Shown here piece by piece: positions 44,663 to 52,997 of a stretch of 64,000 bases of DNA. The translations under genes were made by a program, and so were the position numbers. The stretch lies in NCBI GenBank assembly GCA_045543555.1, contig JAZQMQ010000009.1, positions 1 to 64,000 on the forward strand. Reading direction: 5' to 3'. A model generated the notes under the pieces. It was not told the DNA's origin and did not search any database. It was given only the letters and a program-made list of their open reading frames with translations. Numbering within the stretch: the first letter of the stretch is position 1; every line of letters starts with the position of its first letter. Source of the DNA: Colimorpha_A sp045543555. Its GTDB lineage: Bacteria; Bacillota; Clostridia; Oscillospirales; CAG-272.

Positions 44663-46183
44663 GTGAATAATAAAATTTCGGATTACGAAAAAAATCAGCA
44701 GAGAAAACGCCGTCTTAAGTACGGCGCCTTTGCCGTAGCTCTCACAGCGGCGGTGATCGCGCTGGTCGTTGTTGTAAATATCATTTTCACAGCACTTGCA
44801 AATAAGAATCTCTGGTACATCGATATGACAGAGAGAGATCTTTATACACCCGATGAGGGCGCAGTTACACTTCTTGAGCAGTATCAGGGCATTGAAGATT
44901 TTAACATCTCCTTTATTTTCTGTGTGCCGGAGGATCAGCTTGCGAGTAACGAGCTCGTAAATATGGTCCACACACAGATCAAGAGATATGAAAAGATCTT
45001 CGATTTCATCACGATCGAGTACGTTGACATCGTAAATAATCCACAGATGCTCGACAAATATCAGTTCAATTCGGTTTCCACACCCAAGACCACAAGCGTT
45101 ATCGTTGCTAACGGAAACAACGCGATCCTTTATTCTATCGATACCTTCTTTGTAGCCGACGATCAGGGCGGAGGCATTTACGCGTTCAACGGCGATTACA
45201 CCATCGCGTCTGCGATAATTCGTCTCTCCGGAGAAAATCCCATAGCATACTTTGTTACAAACCACAATGAGAAGGTAAACGGAACAGCTCTCCGTAAGCT
45301 CTTTGTGGATGCGGGCTACGACGTCAAGGAAATCGACTTGACAAAGGAGGATCCCGACTATGATAACGCTCAGGTGATCGTTATCAATAATCCCTCCTAT
45401 GACTTCTACGGCCCCGATGACAGCGTAAACGAGCTTAAGAAGCTTGAGATGTTCCTCGACAGCAACGGCGGACTTATGGTGTTCATGGATGAAAAATCCA
45501 ACGAGACCCCCAATCTCGACGCATTCCTTGCGGAGTGGGGCGTTAAGTTTGAAAGACAGTTCTTACGCGACTATGATAACTCCCTTGCGGGCTCTCTCGG
45601 TAAGGAGATCGTAGCAGAGTACGTTACAGAGGGCACCGGCGCTTCTCTTACCAAGGACCTCCGCGTTCTTGCAACACCCCCCAAGGCGATAGCGGCAGAG
45701 AGCCGTCCCATAACCGCGCTCTATGACGGAACCATTGGTAAATACTTTGCCGGTAAGGGTACACGCTTCTGCTGTCCCATTCTTACCACGTCAAGCTCCA
45801 AGACCGCAGTTGCAAGTCCTCTCGATTCGGAGGGCGGCGAGGTCAAGGGCATATATAACCTTATGACAGTAACCGTCGACGATCGCTACAAGGATAACGT
45901 TCCTCAGCGTTCCTACGTTCTTGCGGCAGGAACATCCTCCTTTGCGGACGATAAATATATCAGCGGAAACACCTATGCAAACCGCGATATTATCTTCAAT
46001 ATCATGAAGCAGTTTGCAAGAAAGACAACTCCTCTCGATATCGACGCCAAGGTATTCTCCGACACAAGCCTTTCGATCACATCTGCTCAGGCTAATCAGT
46101 GGACGGTTATCTGTACCCTTCTTCTTCCTGCGATCACCGCGGGCGTAGGTATCTACGTTTATGCAAGGAGACGCTATCTATGA
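44663..46183 (+). CDS. GldG-family auxiliary transport protein
   Basis: 506 residues. One N-terminal helix (FAVALTAAVIALVVVVNIIF) and one C-terminal helix (WTVICTLLLPAITAGVGIYV) flank a large extracytoplasmic body. The body has the ABC_transp_aux features (NLWYIDMTERDLYTPDEGAV, GGLMVFMDEKSNETPNLDAFL). The start is GTG with GGGAG nine bases upstream. Its stop overlaps the ATG of the DUF4340 gene. In Bacteroidetes GldF/G take part in gliding; in Firmicutes the role is unknown. Confidence 0.85.
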   Translation: MNNKISDYEKNQQRKRRLKYGAFAVALTAAVIALVVVVNIIFTALANKNLWYIDMTERDLYTPDEGAVTLLEQYQGIEDFNISFIFCVPEDQLASNELVNMVHTQIKRYEKIFDFITIEYVDIVNNPQMLDKYQFNSVSTPKTTSVIVANGNNAILYSIDTFFVADDQGGGIYAFNGDYTIASAIIRLSGENPIAYFVTNHNEKVNGTALRKLFVDAGYDVKEIDLTKEDPDYDNAQVIVINNPSYDFYGPDDSVNELKKLEMFLDSNGGLMVFMDEKSNETPNLDAFLAEWGVKFERQFLRDYDNSLAGSLGKEIVAEYVTEGTGASLTKDLRVLATPPKAIAAESRPITALYDGTIGKYFAGKGTRFCCPILTTSSSKTAVASPLDSEGGEVKGIYNLMTVTVDDRYKDNVPQRSYVLAAGTSSFADDKYISGNTYANRDIIFNIMKQFARKTTPLDIDAKVFSDTSLSITSAQANQWTVICTLLLPAITAGVGIYVYARRRYL

Positions 46184-47700
46184 TAAAAAAGCAGTTAATA
46201 ACCATTATAATCTGCCTTGCGGTGTTTGCCGCCCTTACGGTGACTTATTTTGCGGTCATAGCGCCCATGCTTGTCACCGAAAAGGTAAAGGAGCCCCCGA
46301 TCGAGCTTCTTGAAGGCGAGGCAAGAGGAAGCAATAACCGTGTTTATATGTTCCCTCCCGTTGCAAGAGCCGCAATGAAGAAGCTTCAGGTGAACAATGA
46401 AAAGGGCGGATACGTTTTCCTTAAATCAAGCAGTCAGTTCTACCTTGAGGATAAGGAGCTTGCGCCATATAATCTTGAGACCTTCTCCTCAATTGTGGTA
46501 AGCACCGGCTCATCCCTTGCACTTCGCAGAATTATAATTGATGAAAATACAGATCTTTCGGTGTATGGCCTTGCCGCTTCGGATAATCCCGCAAGCTACA
46601 CCATAACCGCAGAGGACGACACCGTTCACAAGGTGTGGGTTGGCGATAAGATCCCCACGGGCGGCGGATATTACTGTCAGTACGACGGCAGAGACGCTGT
46701 TTATGTAATAGGAAATTCCCTCGCGATCGCGATGGATTCCTCGGTTTACGATCTTATAACCCCCACGGTTGGACTTAACGTGCCCACGTCGTCGTATGCA
46801 AACGTGTCTAAGCTTGGCATTGTCAAAAACGGAGTTCCGCTTTTTGAAACAAAGAGCTTAACTCCCGATGAGAACGGCACAGCGGGTACCGATCAGCCCT
46901 TAATGTCCTATGAATTTACCCTGACACATCTTACCCAGTATAAGCCCGACGTAACCATGTTCTCCTACATCATTCAGACCTGCTCGGCTCTTGCGGGAGA
47001 AAGCGTTGTCTCTGTGGGTAAGGAGCTTACCCACACAAAGCTTAAGGAAACCTACGGAATAGACTCCGAGAATCCCCATTTCGTTGTGTACTATACCTAC
47101 GACGGTGACGATTGCTCGCTCTTCTTCTCAGAGCCCGACGAGGACGGATACGTGTACGTATATACCACCCTTTATCACATGGTTGTGAAGATGAGGCTCA
47201 CAAATGCGGTGTTCTACGGATACAAGCTTTCGATGTACGTTGAAAAGAACCTCTATTCCACCCCTATCGGAGAGGTAAGTAAGATTACGATCAACGGAAA
47301 GATAAATGACGGCGTTGAGGACATGGAGGTCGACTGCGGATTCGGTCTTAAGAAGGAGAACGACACTCAGTCGATATGGCCTCTCGGAACAACCGATTAT
47401 TTCGATAAGGACAAGGTCAATAATTTCCGTAAGATATACAGAGATATAATTCAGCTTACAATAGGCGGAGAAGCGGATTCTACCGAGATAAATCCCGACA
47501 AGAAGCTCCTCACCGTTACAATGGCCGATAAGGACGGCAAGGAAGTCGTATTTGATTTCTATGCCTACAGTGCTACCCGTTGCTACTATACCATAAACGG
47601 ACAAAAGGGTTCATTCTACGTTGAAAGAAGCAACGTGGAAATGGTCGTACGCGACACGTACAAATTCAATAACGGCTATACACTCGACCCGAATATCTGA
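46180..47700 (+). CDS. DUF4340 membrane-anchored protein
   Basis: 506 residues from ATG 46180 (AAGGAG upstream and a four-base overlap with the GldG stop); a longer in-frame start at 46099 lies within the previous gene. One N-terminal helix (ITIIICLAVFAALTVTYFAVIAPML) leads to a beta-rich exterior with YGLAASDNPASYTI and VWVGDKIPTGGGYYCQYDG, the repeats of DUF4340. It normally accompanies GldA/F/G sets. Function unknown. A terminator follows 11 bases after the stop. Confidence 0.85.
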   Translation: MIKKQLITIIICLAVFAALTVTYFAVIAPMLVTEKVKEPPIELLEGEARGSNNRVYMFPPVARAAMKKLQVNNEKGGYVFLKSSSQFYLEDKELAPYNLETFSSIVVSTGSSLALRRIIIDENTDLSVYGLAASDNPASYTITAEDDTVHKVWVGDKIPTGGGYYCQYDGRDAVYVIGNSLAIAMDSSVYDLITPTVGLNVPTSSYANVSKLGIVKNGVPLFETKSLTPDENGTAGTDQPLMSYEFTLTHLTQYKPDVTMFSYIIQTCSALAGESVVSVGKELTHTKLKETYGIDSENPHFVVYYTYDGDDCSLFFSEPDEDGYVYVYTTLYHMVVKMRLTNAVFYGYKLSMYVEKNLYSTPIGEVSKITINGKINDGVEDMEVDCGFGLKKENDTQSIWPLGTTDYFDKDKVNNFRKIYRDIIQLTIGGEADSTEINPDKKLLTVTMADKDGKEVVFDFYAYSATRCYYTINGQKGSFYVERSNVEMVVRDTYKFNNGYTLDPNI

Positions 47701-47711
47701 TAGCTGACCTC

Positions 47712-47743
47712 AAAGGGCTGTTGTAACGCAACAGCCCTTTTTA
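47712..47743 (+). terminator. Terminator after the Gld-type operon
   Basis: AAAGGGCTGTTG/CAACAGCCCTTT stem with TAACG loop and trailing T's. Only 30 bases precede the next start and no promoter is seen, so read-through may serve the downstream genes. Confidence 0.82.
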
Positions 47744-47772
47744 ACAAATTAAAACGATGAAAGAGAAATAAC

Positions 47773-48735
47773 ATGAAAAAAATACTTTCGATAGCACTTG
47801 CAGCCCTTATGCTGCTGTCCCTCACTTCCTGTGCGTTTGCGCCAAAGCCCAAGGACAAGAGAGTTGTGCTCACCCTTTCGGGAGAAAAGATATATTACGA
47901 TTACTTCCGTTACGTTTTCCTCAATACCAAGGCGGATATGGATGGCGGAGATGAGAATTATTGGACCGAAAACCCCGAAAAGCTGAATGAGTTTAAGGAA
48001 TCGGTGCTCGACACTCTCGTTCGCAACCGAGCAATACAGCTTCTGTCCAAAAAGTATAAAGTCAAGCTCACAAGAAACGAGAAAAAGGAAGTTCTTGAAT
48101 ATTTGGAGGGAATTAAGTCCGATCCCACATATAAAGAGAGCTTGAAGAGCGCATTTTTAACCGAATACGCTCTGCATTATGTACAGACCTTCACGAAGCT
48201 TTGGGGAAAGACCTACGATCGCATTACCTCATACGAAAGCGGTATCATTAAGAGCGACGACGAAAGAGTAAAGGCGGATATCGATATCAATTTCCGTCGT
48301 ATCCGTTTTGTTTTGATCGAATATACCTCCAAAAACAAAGCTGAAAAGCTCGAAAAAGCCAATGAGGTGCTTGAAAAGGCACAAAACGGCGAGGATTTTG
48401 TCGAGCTTGTCAAGACCTACTGCGACGATTCCGATATGGTGGGTATCGCAAAGGACGGAAGATACTACACCATAGGTCAGATAATTGAATCTGTGGAAAA
48501 CGAGGTCGAAAAGCTCGATGAAAACGAAATAAGCGGTGTAATTGAGCTTAATGAGGGCTATTTTATAATTCAGCGTCTTCCTCTTGAGGAGGAATACGTC
48601 AACAAGCATTTCGGAGAGTTTGTTGAAATGTACGTAGCGAGGGTCTTCAACGAAATGGTTACCGAGCTTGAGAAGACAGTAACGGTCAAAACCTCAAAGC
48701 TTTGGGACAATTTAAAGATAACCGACGTAAAATAA
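47773..48735 (+). CDS. PrsA-like peptidyl-prolyl isomerase lipoprotein
   Basis: 320 residues. Lipobox SLTSC at about residues 16-20. A SurA/PrsA-type N-terminal helical region (VVLTLSGEKIYYDYFRY, LDTLVRNRAIQLLSKKYKV) precedes a parvulin/PpiC-like domain at about 175-275 (RIRFVLIEYTS, VLEKAQNGEDFVELVKTYCDD, GVIELNEGYFIIQRL). It would help fold secreted proteins outside the membrane. The parvulin active-site residues are not all obvious, so isomerase activity is uncertain. Confidence 0.8.
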   Translation: MKKILSIALAALMLLSLTSCAFAPKPKDKRVVLTLSGEKIYYDYFRYVFLNTKADMDGGDENYWTENPEKLNEFKESVLDTLVRNRAIQLLSKKYKVKLTRNEKKEVLEYLEGIKSDPTYKESLKSAFLTEYALHYVQTFTKLWGKTYDRITSYESGIIKSDDERVKADIDINFRRIRFVLIEYTSKNKAEKLEKANEVLEKAQNGEDFVELVKTYCDDSDMVGIAKDGRYYTIGQIIESVENEVEKLDENEISGVIELNEGYFIIQRLPLEEEYVNKHFGEFVEMYVARVFNEMVTELEKTVTVKTSKLWDNLKITDVK

Positions 48736-48754
48736 CACTTTAAGGAGAGGCAAA

Positions 48755-50293
48755 ATGCTTCAGGTCATATATTCCGCGGGGCTTAGCGGCGTTGACGGAT
48801 TTCTCGTCACGGTTGAGTGTAACTGCTCAAACAGAATCGAAAAGTTTGACGTGGTCGGTCTGCCCGACGCGGCGGTCAAGGAGGCGAGGGAGCGAATAAA
48901 GGCGGCTATTGATAACAGCGGCTTTATGTTTCCCGAAGCAGATATAACCGTAAATATGGCCCCCGCAGACAAGAAAAAGCAGGGAAGCTCATACGACCTC
49001 GCCATGATGATAGGAATTCTTGCGAGTATTGGAGATATAACGCTTCCCGAAAGCGTGAAGGACAGCTGTTTTATCGGAGAGCTTTCCCTTTCGGGCGAGG
49101 TAAGAGGCGTTAAGGGCGTTCTATGTATGTGCCTTGCCGCAAGAGATGCGGGAAAAAAGATAATTTACGTTCCCTATGAAAACGCGGGAGAAGCTTCGGT
49201 TACCGAGGGAATCACGGTTTACGGTATAAAGAACGTAAAGGAACTGCTTAATCACTTAAGCGGTGGAGATCCTCTTAATCCCGTCTCCTTTGACAGATCC
49301 GTTTTTGAAAGCGGAAGCAGAAGCTTTCCCCTTGATTTCGCGGACGTAAAGGGACAGGAAAAAGCAAAAAGAGCACTTGAGATAGCCGCGGCAGGCGGTC
49401 ATAACGTTCTGCTCATTGGCCCTCCCGGAACAGGAAAAAGTATGCTCGCAAAAAGAATACCCACGATTCTTCCGCCCCTTGCCTTTGAGGAAGCCATCGA
49501 TACGACAAAGCTTCATTCGGTGGCGGGAATACTTCCCGAGAACGTTTCTCTTGTAACAAGCAGGCCATTCCGCTCGCCCCATCACACACTTTCTGCCGTC
49601 GCACTTGCGGGCGGAGGAATTATACCAATGCCGGGTGAGATATCCCTTGCTCATAACGGAGTTCTGTTTCTTGATGAGCTCCCCGAATTTTCCAAGCAAT
49701 CAACAGAGGTCCTTCGTCAGCCACTTGAGGATCATAAAATTACTATCAACAGAGCGTCGGGAAGAGTGACCTTTCCCTGCTCGTTCATGCTCGTCTGTGC
49801 GATGAATCCCTGCCGTTGCGGTTATTACGGGCATCCGACCAGAAAATGCACCTGCCGTAAAAACGATATCGACGCATATCTGCAGAAAATATCGGGGCCC
49901 CTGCTCGACCGTATTGACATACAGATCGAGGTTCCGTCGGTGCCGTATGAGGCTCTTGCCGATGATAAGCCCCAAATGAGCTCCGAGGAAATGCGCGAGC
50001 GCGTGGTAAAGGCGAGAAACGTCGCTCTTGACCGCTTCCGCGCAGACGGCGAAGCAATTTTCAGCAACGCCGCAATGGAAAGCTCGCATATAAGAAAATA
50101 CTGTGCGCTTTCGGATTCTGCAGCAAAGCTTCTTAAGAACGCGTTTGACCGTCTGGGTCTCTCGGGAAGAGGATACGACAGAATACTGCGCCTTGCAAGA
50201 ACCATAGCCGACCTTGACGGCAGTGAAAACATAGACGGAAAGCATATCGCCGAGGCAATCCAGCTTCGTTCCCTCGACAGAAAGTATTGGTAA
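48755..50293 (+). CDS. YifB/ComM-family Mg chelatase-like AAA+ ATPase
   Basis: 512 residues. The N-terminal ChlI-like domain (GLSGVDGFLVTVECNCSN, VVGLPDAAVKEARERI) is followed by an AAA+ core with Walker A GPPGTGKSMLAKR and a Walker B-like LFLDELPEFS. A cysteine-rich insert (CAMNPCRCGYYGHPTRKCTC) and the C-terminal helical domain (RGYDRILRLARTIADLDG) complete it. ComM is a branch-migration helicase acting in recombination of taken-up DNA. AAGGAG precedes the ATG. The methyltransferase gene follows six bases after its stop. Confidence 0.92.
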   Translation: MLQVIYSAGLSGVDGFLVTVECNCSNRIEKFDVVGLPDAAVKEARERIKAAIDNSGFMFPEADITVNMAPADKKKQGSSYDLAMMIGILASIGDITLPESVKDSCFIGELSLSGEVRGVKGVLCMCLAARDAGKKIIYVPYENAGEASVTEGITVYGIKNVKELLNHLSGGDPLNPVSFDRSVFESGSRSFPLDFADVKGQEKAKRALEIAAAGGHNVLLIGPPGTGKSMLAKRIPTILPPLAFEEAIDTTKLHSVAGILPENVSLVTSRPFRSPHHTLSAVALAGGGIIPMPGEISLAHNGVLFLDELPEFSKQSTEVLRQPLEDHKITINRASGRVTFPCSFMLVCAMNPCRCGYYGHPTRKCTCRKNDIDAYLQKISGPLLDRIDIQIEVPSVPYEALADDKPQMSSEEMRERVVKARNVALDRFRADGEAIFSNAAMESSHIRKYCALSDSAAKLLKNAFDRLGLSGRGYDRILRLARTIADLDGSENIDGKHIAEAIQLRSLDRKYW

Positions 50294-50298
50294 ATAAT

Positions 50299-51600
50299 AT
50301 GTTGAAGAAAAACGAGCGCTATACAGTAAAAATTACAGATTTGAATAATCTCGGCTACGGCGTATGCCGTGTTGAAAACGTCGTAACCTTTGTTGACGGC
50401 GCGGTTACGGGCGACGAGGCCGAAATTAAGCTTATAAAGGTCGCAAAGGACTACGCGGTGGGCCGCCTTGAAAGGCTTATCAGCCGTTCGGAGCATCGTA
50501 TCGATCCCGATTGCAGCGTTTTCAAGCGTTGCGGAGGCTGTACGTACCGACATATTACAAGAGAATATGAGCTTGAGCTGAAAAGAAATACAGTTCTTTA
50601 CGCCTTCAAAAAGCAGGGCGTTGAAATTGAGGTCGATCAGGTCTTAACCGACGGAAAAATCGACGGATACAGAAATAAGGCTCAGTATCCTGTATCGGAT
50701 AACGGAAATCTCGGCTACTATGCCCGCCACTCACACGATATAATCGAGTGTGACGGCTGTAATCTGACCGATCCGAGCCTCGATCCCATCGCAAAATTCT
50801 GCTCCGAGCAGATAAAAAAGAACGGCTGGAGGGTAAAGCACGTTTATCTCCGCCGCGGGCAGAAGACAGATCAGACAATGCTGTGCCTTGTTACTCCCGA
50901 TAACGAGCTGAAGGGCGAAAAAGAATTTGCCGCAGAGGCGGTCAAGCGTTTTCCCGAAATAAAGAGTGTGCTTCTCAATATTCATCCCGAGCAAACAAAC
51001 GTAATTCTCGGAAAAAAGGTGAAAATACTGTACGGCGAGGACAGAATCGAGGATATTCTCTGCGACTGCAGGTTTGGGATCTCCTCACTGTCATTCTATC
51101 AGGTGAACCGCGGAGGCGCCGAGCTTCTGTACCGCGAGGCAATAAAAAGAGCCGAAAAATTTGAGCCGAAAAGGGTGCTCGACCTCTACTGCGGTGCGGG
51201 TACTATCGGTCTTTCATATGCAAAAGCACATCCCGAAACCTCGGTAACGGGAATTGAAATTATCCCCGAGGCGGTTGAAAACGCAAGAGCAAACGCGGCC
51301 CTGAACGGTATTGAAAACGCATCGTTTGAGTGCGCGGACGCAATGACAGCATACAACGGCGGGTATGATCTTATCTTTGTTGACCCGCCGCGAAAGGGTA
51401 TGAGCGCGGAGCTTGTGGATAAGCTCAACGAAAGCGGCCCGAAGACAATAGTTTACGTCTCCTGCGATCCCACAACACTTGCGCGTGATATTAAGCTTTT
51501 GACAAATTATAAGGCGGATAGAGTTAGTCCGGTCGATATGTTCCCGAGGACGGGACACGTCGAAAGTGTCGTTTGTCTTGAACGACGACTCGACAACTGA
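50299..51600 (+). CDS. rlmD: 23S rRNA (uracil-C5)-methyltransferase RlmD/RumA family
   Basis: 433 residues from ATG 50299; the ribosome binding site is weak and a TTG at 50287 is in frame, so the start is uncertain. The N-terminal TRAM domain (LNNLGYGVCRVENVVTFVDG) precedes an iron-sulfur-type CGGCTYRH and the SAM-binding LDLYCGAGTIGLSYA. VDPPRKG and the catalytic VSCDPTTLARD are also present. It methylates uridine C5 in 23S rRNA. Which position (747 or 1939) cannot be told. Followed by the AGTGAA repeat block. Confidence 0.9.
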   Translation: MLKKNERYTVKITDLNNLGYGVCRVENVVTFVDGAVTGDEAEIKLIKVAKDYAVGRLERLISRSEHRIDPDCSVFKRCGGCTYRHITREYELELKRNTVLYAFKKQGVEIEVDQVLTDGKIDGYRNKAQYPVSDNGNLGYYARHSHDIIECDGCNLTDPSLDPIAKFCSEQIKKNGWRVKHVYLRRGQKTDQTMLCLVTPDNELKGEKEFAAEAVKRFPEIKSVLLNIHPEQTNVILGKKVKILYGEDRIEDILCDCRFGISSLSFYQVNRGGAELLYREAIKRAEKFEPKRVLDLYCGAGTIGLSYAKAHPETSVTGIEIIPEAVENARANAALNGIENASFECADAMTAYNGGYDLIFVDPPRKGMSAELVDKLNESGPKTIVYVSCDPTTLARDIKLLTNYKADRVSPVDMFPRTGHVESVVCLERRLDN

Positions 51601-51795
51601 GTTCGCCTGCTGCGAGTGAAGTTGCTGTGCAGTGAAGTTTCGGCTATCGCCGAAGTGAAGTTTGCGCCGAATACGGCACAAGTGAATAGTAGCGTAGGGC
51701 GAACTTAACTTCACTTTGCGAGTGAAACGAGCAAAACTTCACTACGAACGAAGTGAGTAACTTCACTTTTGCTGACCAAAAACTTCACCAATTAT
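51601..51795. repeat. AGTGAA/TTCACT repeat block with long imperfect palindrome
   Basis: Five copies of AGTGAA in direct orientation (51615, 51631, 51654, 51681, 51721) and three of TTCACT plus one TTCACC inverted (51710, 51738, 51762, 51783). Most are spaced by short GC-rich mini-palindromes (GGCTATCGCC, GCGCCGAATACGGC). The block opens with GTTCGCC (51601) and carries GGCGAAC at 51698, so a large cruciform can form. It begins right after the rlmD stop. No array-like constant spacers, so not CRISPR. The rest of 51796-51873 holds nothing recognisable. Confidence 0.75.
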
Positions 51796-51873
51796 CAGAG
51801 ACAAATGTTACTTTTGGGTATAACTCAAAAGTTCGTTTTGCAGCTGTACGGTATTACCCCCGTTTTTAAACCG

Positions 51874-52413
51874 TTACATCTGCCGTTTTATTCGCTCGAT
51901 GGCGCCTTTTTCGAGGCGGGAAACCTGTGCTTGTGAAATGCCGATCTCGTCTGCGATCTCCATTTGGGTCTTTCCCTTATAAAACCTCATTCCGAGAATA
52001 GTTTTTTCTCTTTGGCTCAGCCCTTTTATCGCTTCCTTGAGCGAGATGCTTTCAAGCCAGACATCCTCGCCGTCGTTATCGTCTCGGAGCTGATCCATTA
52101 CGAATACCGCATCGGCACCGTCGCCGTAAACGGGATCGAACAGAGATATCGGTTCAACTATTGCTTCAAGGGCATAAGCGACCTCCTCCTCACTTTTACT
52201 GTCGCCGTTTTCCGCTAAAAAGCTTACGATCTCGGGCACGGTTGCATCGCGTCCGAGCTTTCTTGAAAGGATCTCCTTTGCCTGAAGCGCCTTGTAGGCA
52301 AGATCTCTCACCGATCTGCTCACCCTTACCGCGTTGTTGTCTCTTAAATATCTCTTAATTTCACCAATTATCATCGGCATGAACATTCCATAGAGAAAAG
52401 GGTATGTGCTCAC
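51874..52413 (-). CDS. SigF/SigG-type sporulation sigma factor lacking its N-terminal half
   Basis: 179 residues as read from GTG 52413, which overlaps the previous stop (GTGA). From MPMIIGEIKRYLRDNNAVRVSRSVRDLAYKAL it matches region 2.4-3 of SigG/SigF, and GLSQREKTILGMRFYKGKTQ with GISQAQVSRLEKGAIERI is region 4. Regions 1.2 and 2.1-2.3, normally another 70-80 residues, are missing. The upstream space is occupied by the winged-helix gene. Either a functional short form or a truncated remnant that has kept its frame; starts at 52386 or 52380 are also possible. The sporulation link is inferred only from sequence. Confidence 0.75.
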   Translation of the reverse strand: MSTYPFLYGMFMPMIIGEIKRYLRDNNAVRVSRSVRDLAYKALQAKEILSRKLGRDATVPEIVSFLAENGDSKSEEEVAYALEAIVEPISLFDPVYGDGADAVFVMDQLRDDNDGEDVWLESISLKEAIKGLSQREKTILGMRFYKGKTQMEIADEIGISQAQVSRLEKGAIERIKRQM

Positions 52414-52430
52414 AAAAGCATATACCCTTT
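52396..52430 (-). promoter_or_regulatory. Hairpin over the sigma-factor start (coupling or termination)
   Basis: AAAGGGTATATGC (minus strand, 52430-52418) pairs with GCACATACCCTTT (52409-52397). The left arm holds the AAAGGG that would serve the GTG start at 52413. The structure could block that site until the upstream gene is translated, or act as a weak terminator (TTTTCTC follows). Confidence 0.55.
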
Positions 52431-52997
52431 ATTTCTTACGGTTACAATAAATTTTTTGTCGAACCTTATATCGAGCTTTTTTCTTAAGTAGTTTATGTAC
52501 ACCTCAACTACGTTGGTCTCGCCGACACCCCATATACGATCCTTTATCTCCTCGCGGGAGACGGGCAGACCTCTTTTTTCGTAGAGAACCGAAAAAAGCT
52601 GTGCTTCGGTTTCTGAAAGCGGTATAATTTCCTTTCCGTAGGTAAGCTGTCCCGAAACAAAAGTCAACTCCTTGAGCTCGTCTGCGACCTTAACCTCCGC
52701 AGTTGCCCCTCGGAGCAGAGAATCTGCAAATTTGTCAAGCGAAATGGGTCTTGATATTGCGGTAACACCGTCCGGGATATCATCCGAGTCGTAATGAAGG
52801 AAAAATACGTTTGTTTCCTTTTCACTAAAAAGATCAAAAACTTCCTCTTCTGTATTTGCAACGGTTATCGCCGATTCAAAGCTGTCGGTAGGATCAAAGG
52901 TTATCTCAGCTCCCCGTTCCTCTATCTCAAGCTGCAATCCACGAATAAGCCTTTTATCCTCGGTTGTCGTTGGCGAACACAAAAATATCCTTTTCAT
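52410..52997 (-). CDS. OmpR/PhoB-type winged-helix regulator with degenerate receiver
   Basis: 195 residues. The C-terminal 95 residues form a winged-helix DNA-binding domain (IIPLSETEAQLFSVLYEKRGLPVSREEI, VVEVYINYLRKKLDIRF, IVTVRNKGYMLL). The N-terminal 95 residues resemble a receiver fold but lack the acidic pocket and a phosphoacceptor Asp at the usual place, so phosphorylation is doubtful. GGGAG lies upstream of the ATG, which overlaps the thioesterase stop (ATGA). The sigma fragment overlaps its own stop. No kinase gene is nearby. Confidence 0.85.
   Translation of the reverse strand: MKRIFLCSPTTTEDKRLIRGLQLEIEERGAEITFDPTDSFESAITVANTEEEVFDLFSEKETNVFFLHYDSDDIPDGVTAISRPISLDKFADSLLRGATAEVKVADELKELTFVSGQLTYGKEIIPLSETEAQLFSVLYEKRGLPVSREEIKDRIWGVGETNVVEVYINYLRKKLDIRFDKKFIVTVRNKGYMLL

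Noticed and set aside
51601..51795. CRISPR array
   Set aside because: Repeat words are only six to nine bases, occur in both orientations and lack equal spacers; no cas genes nearby.
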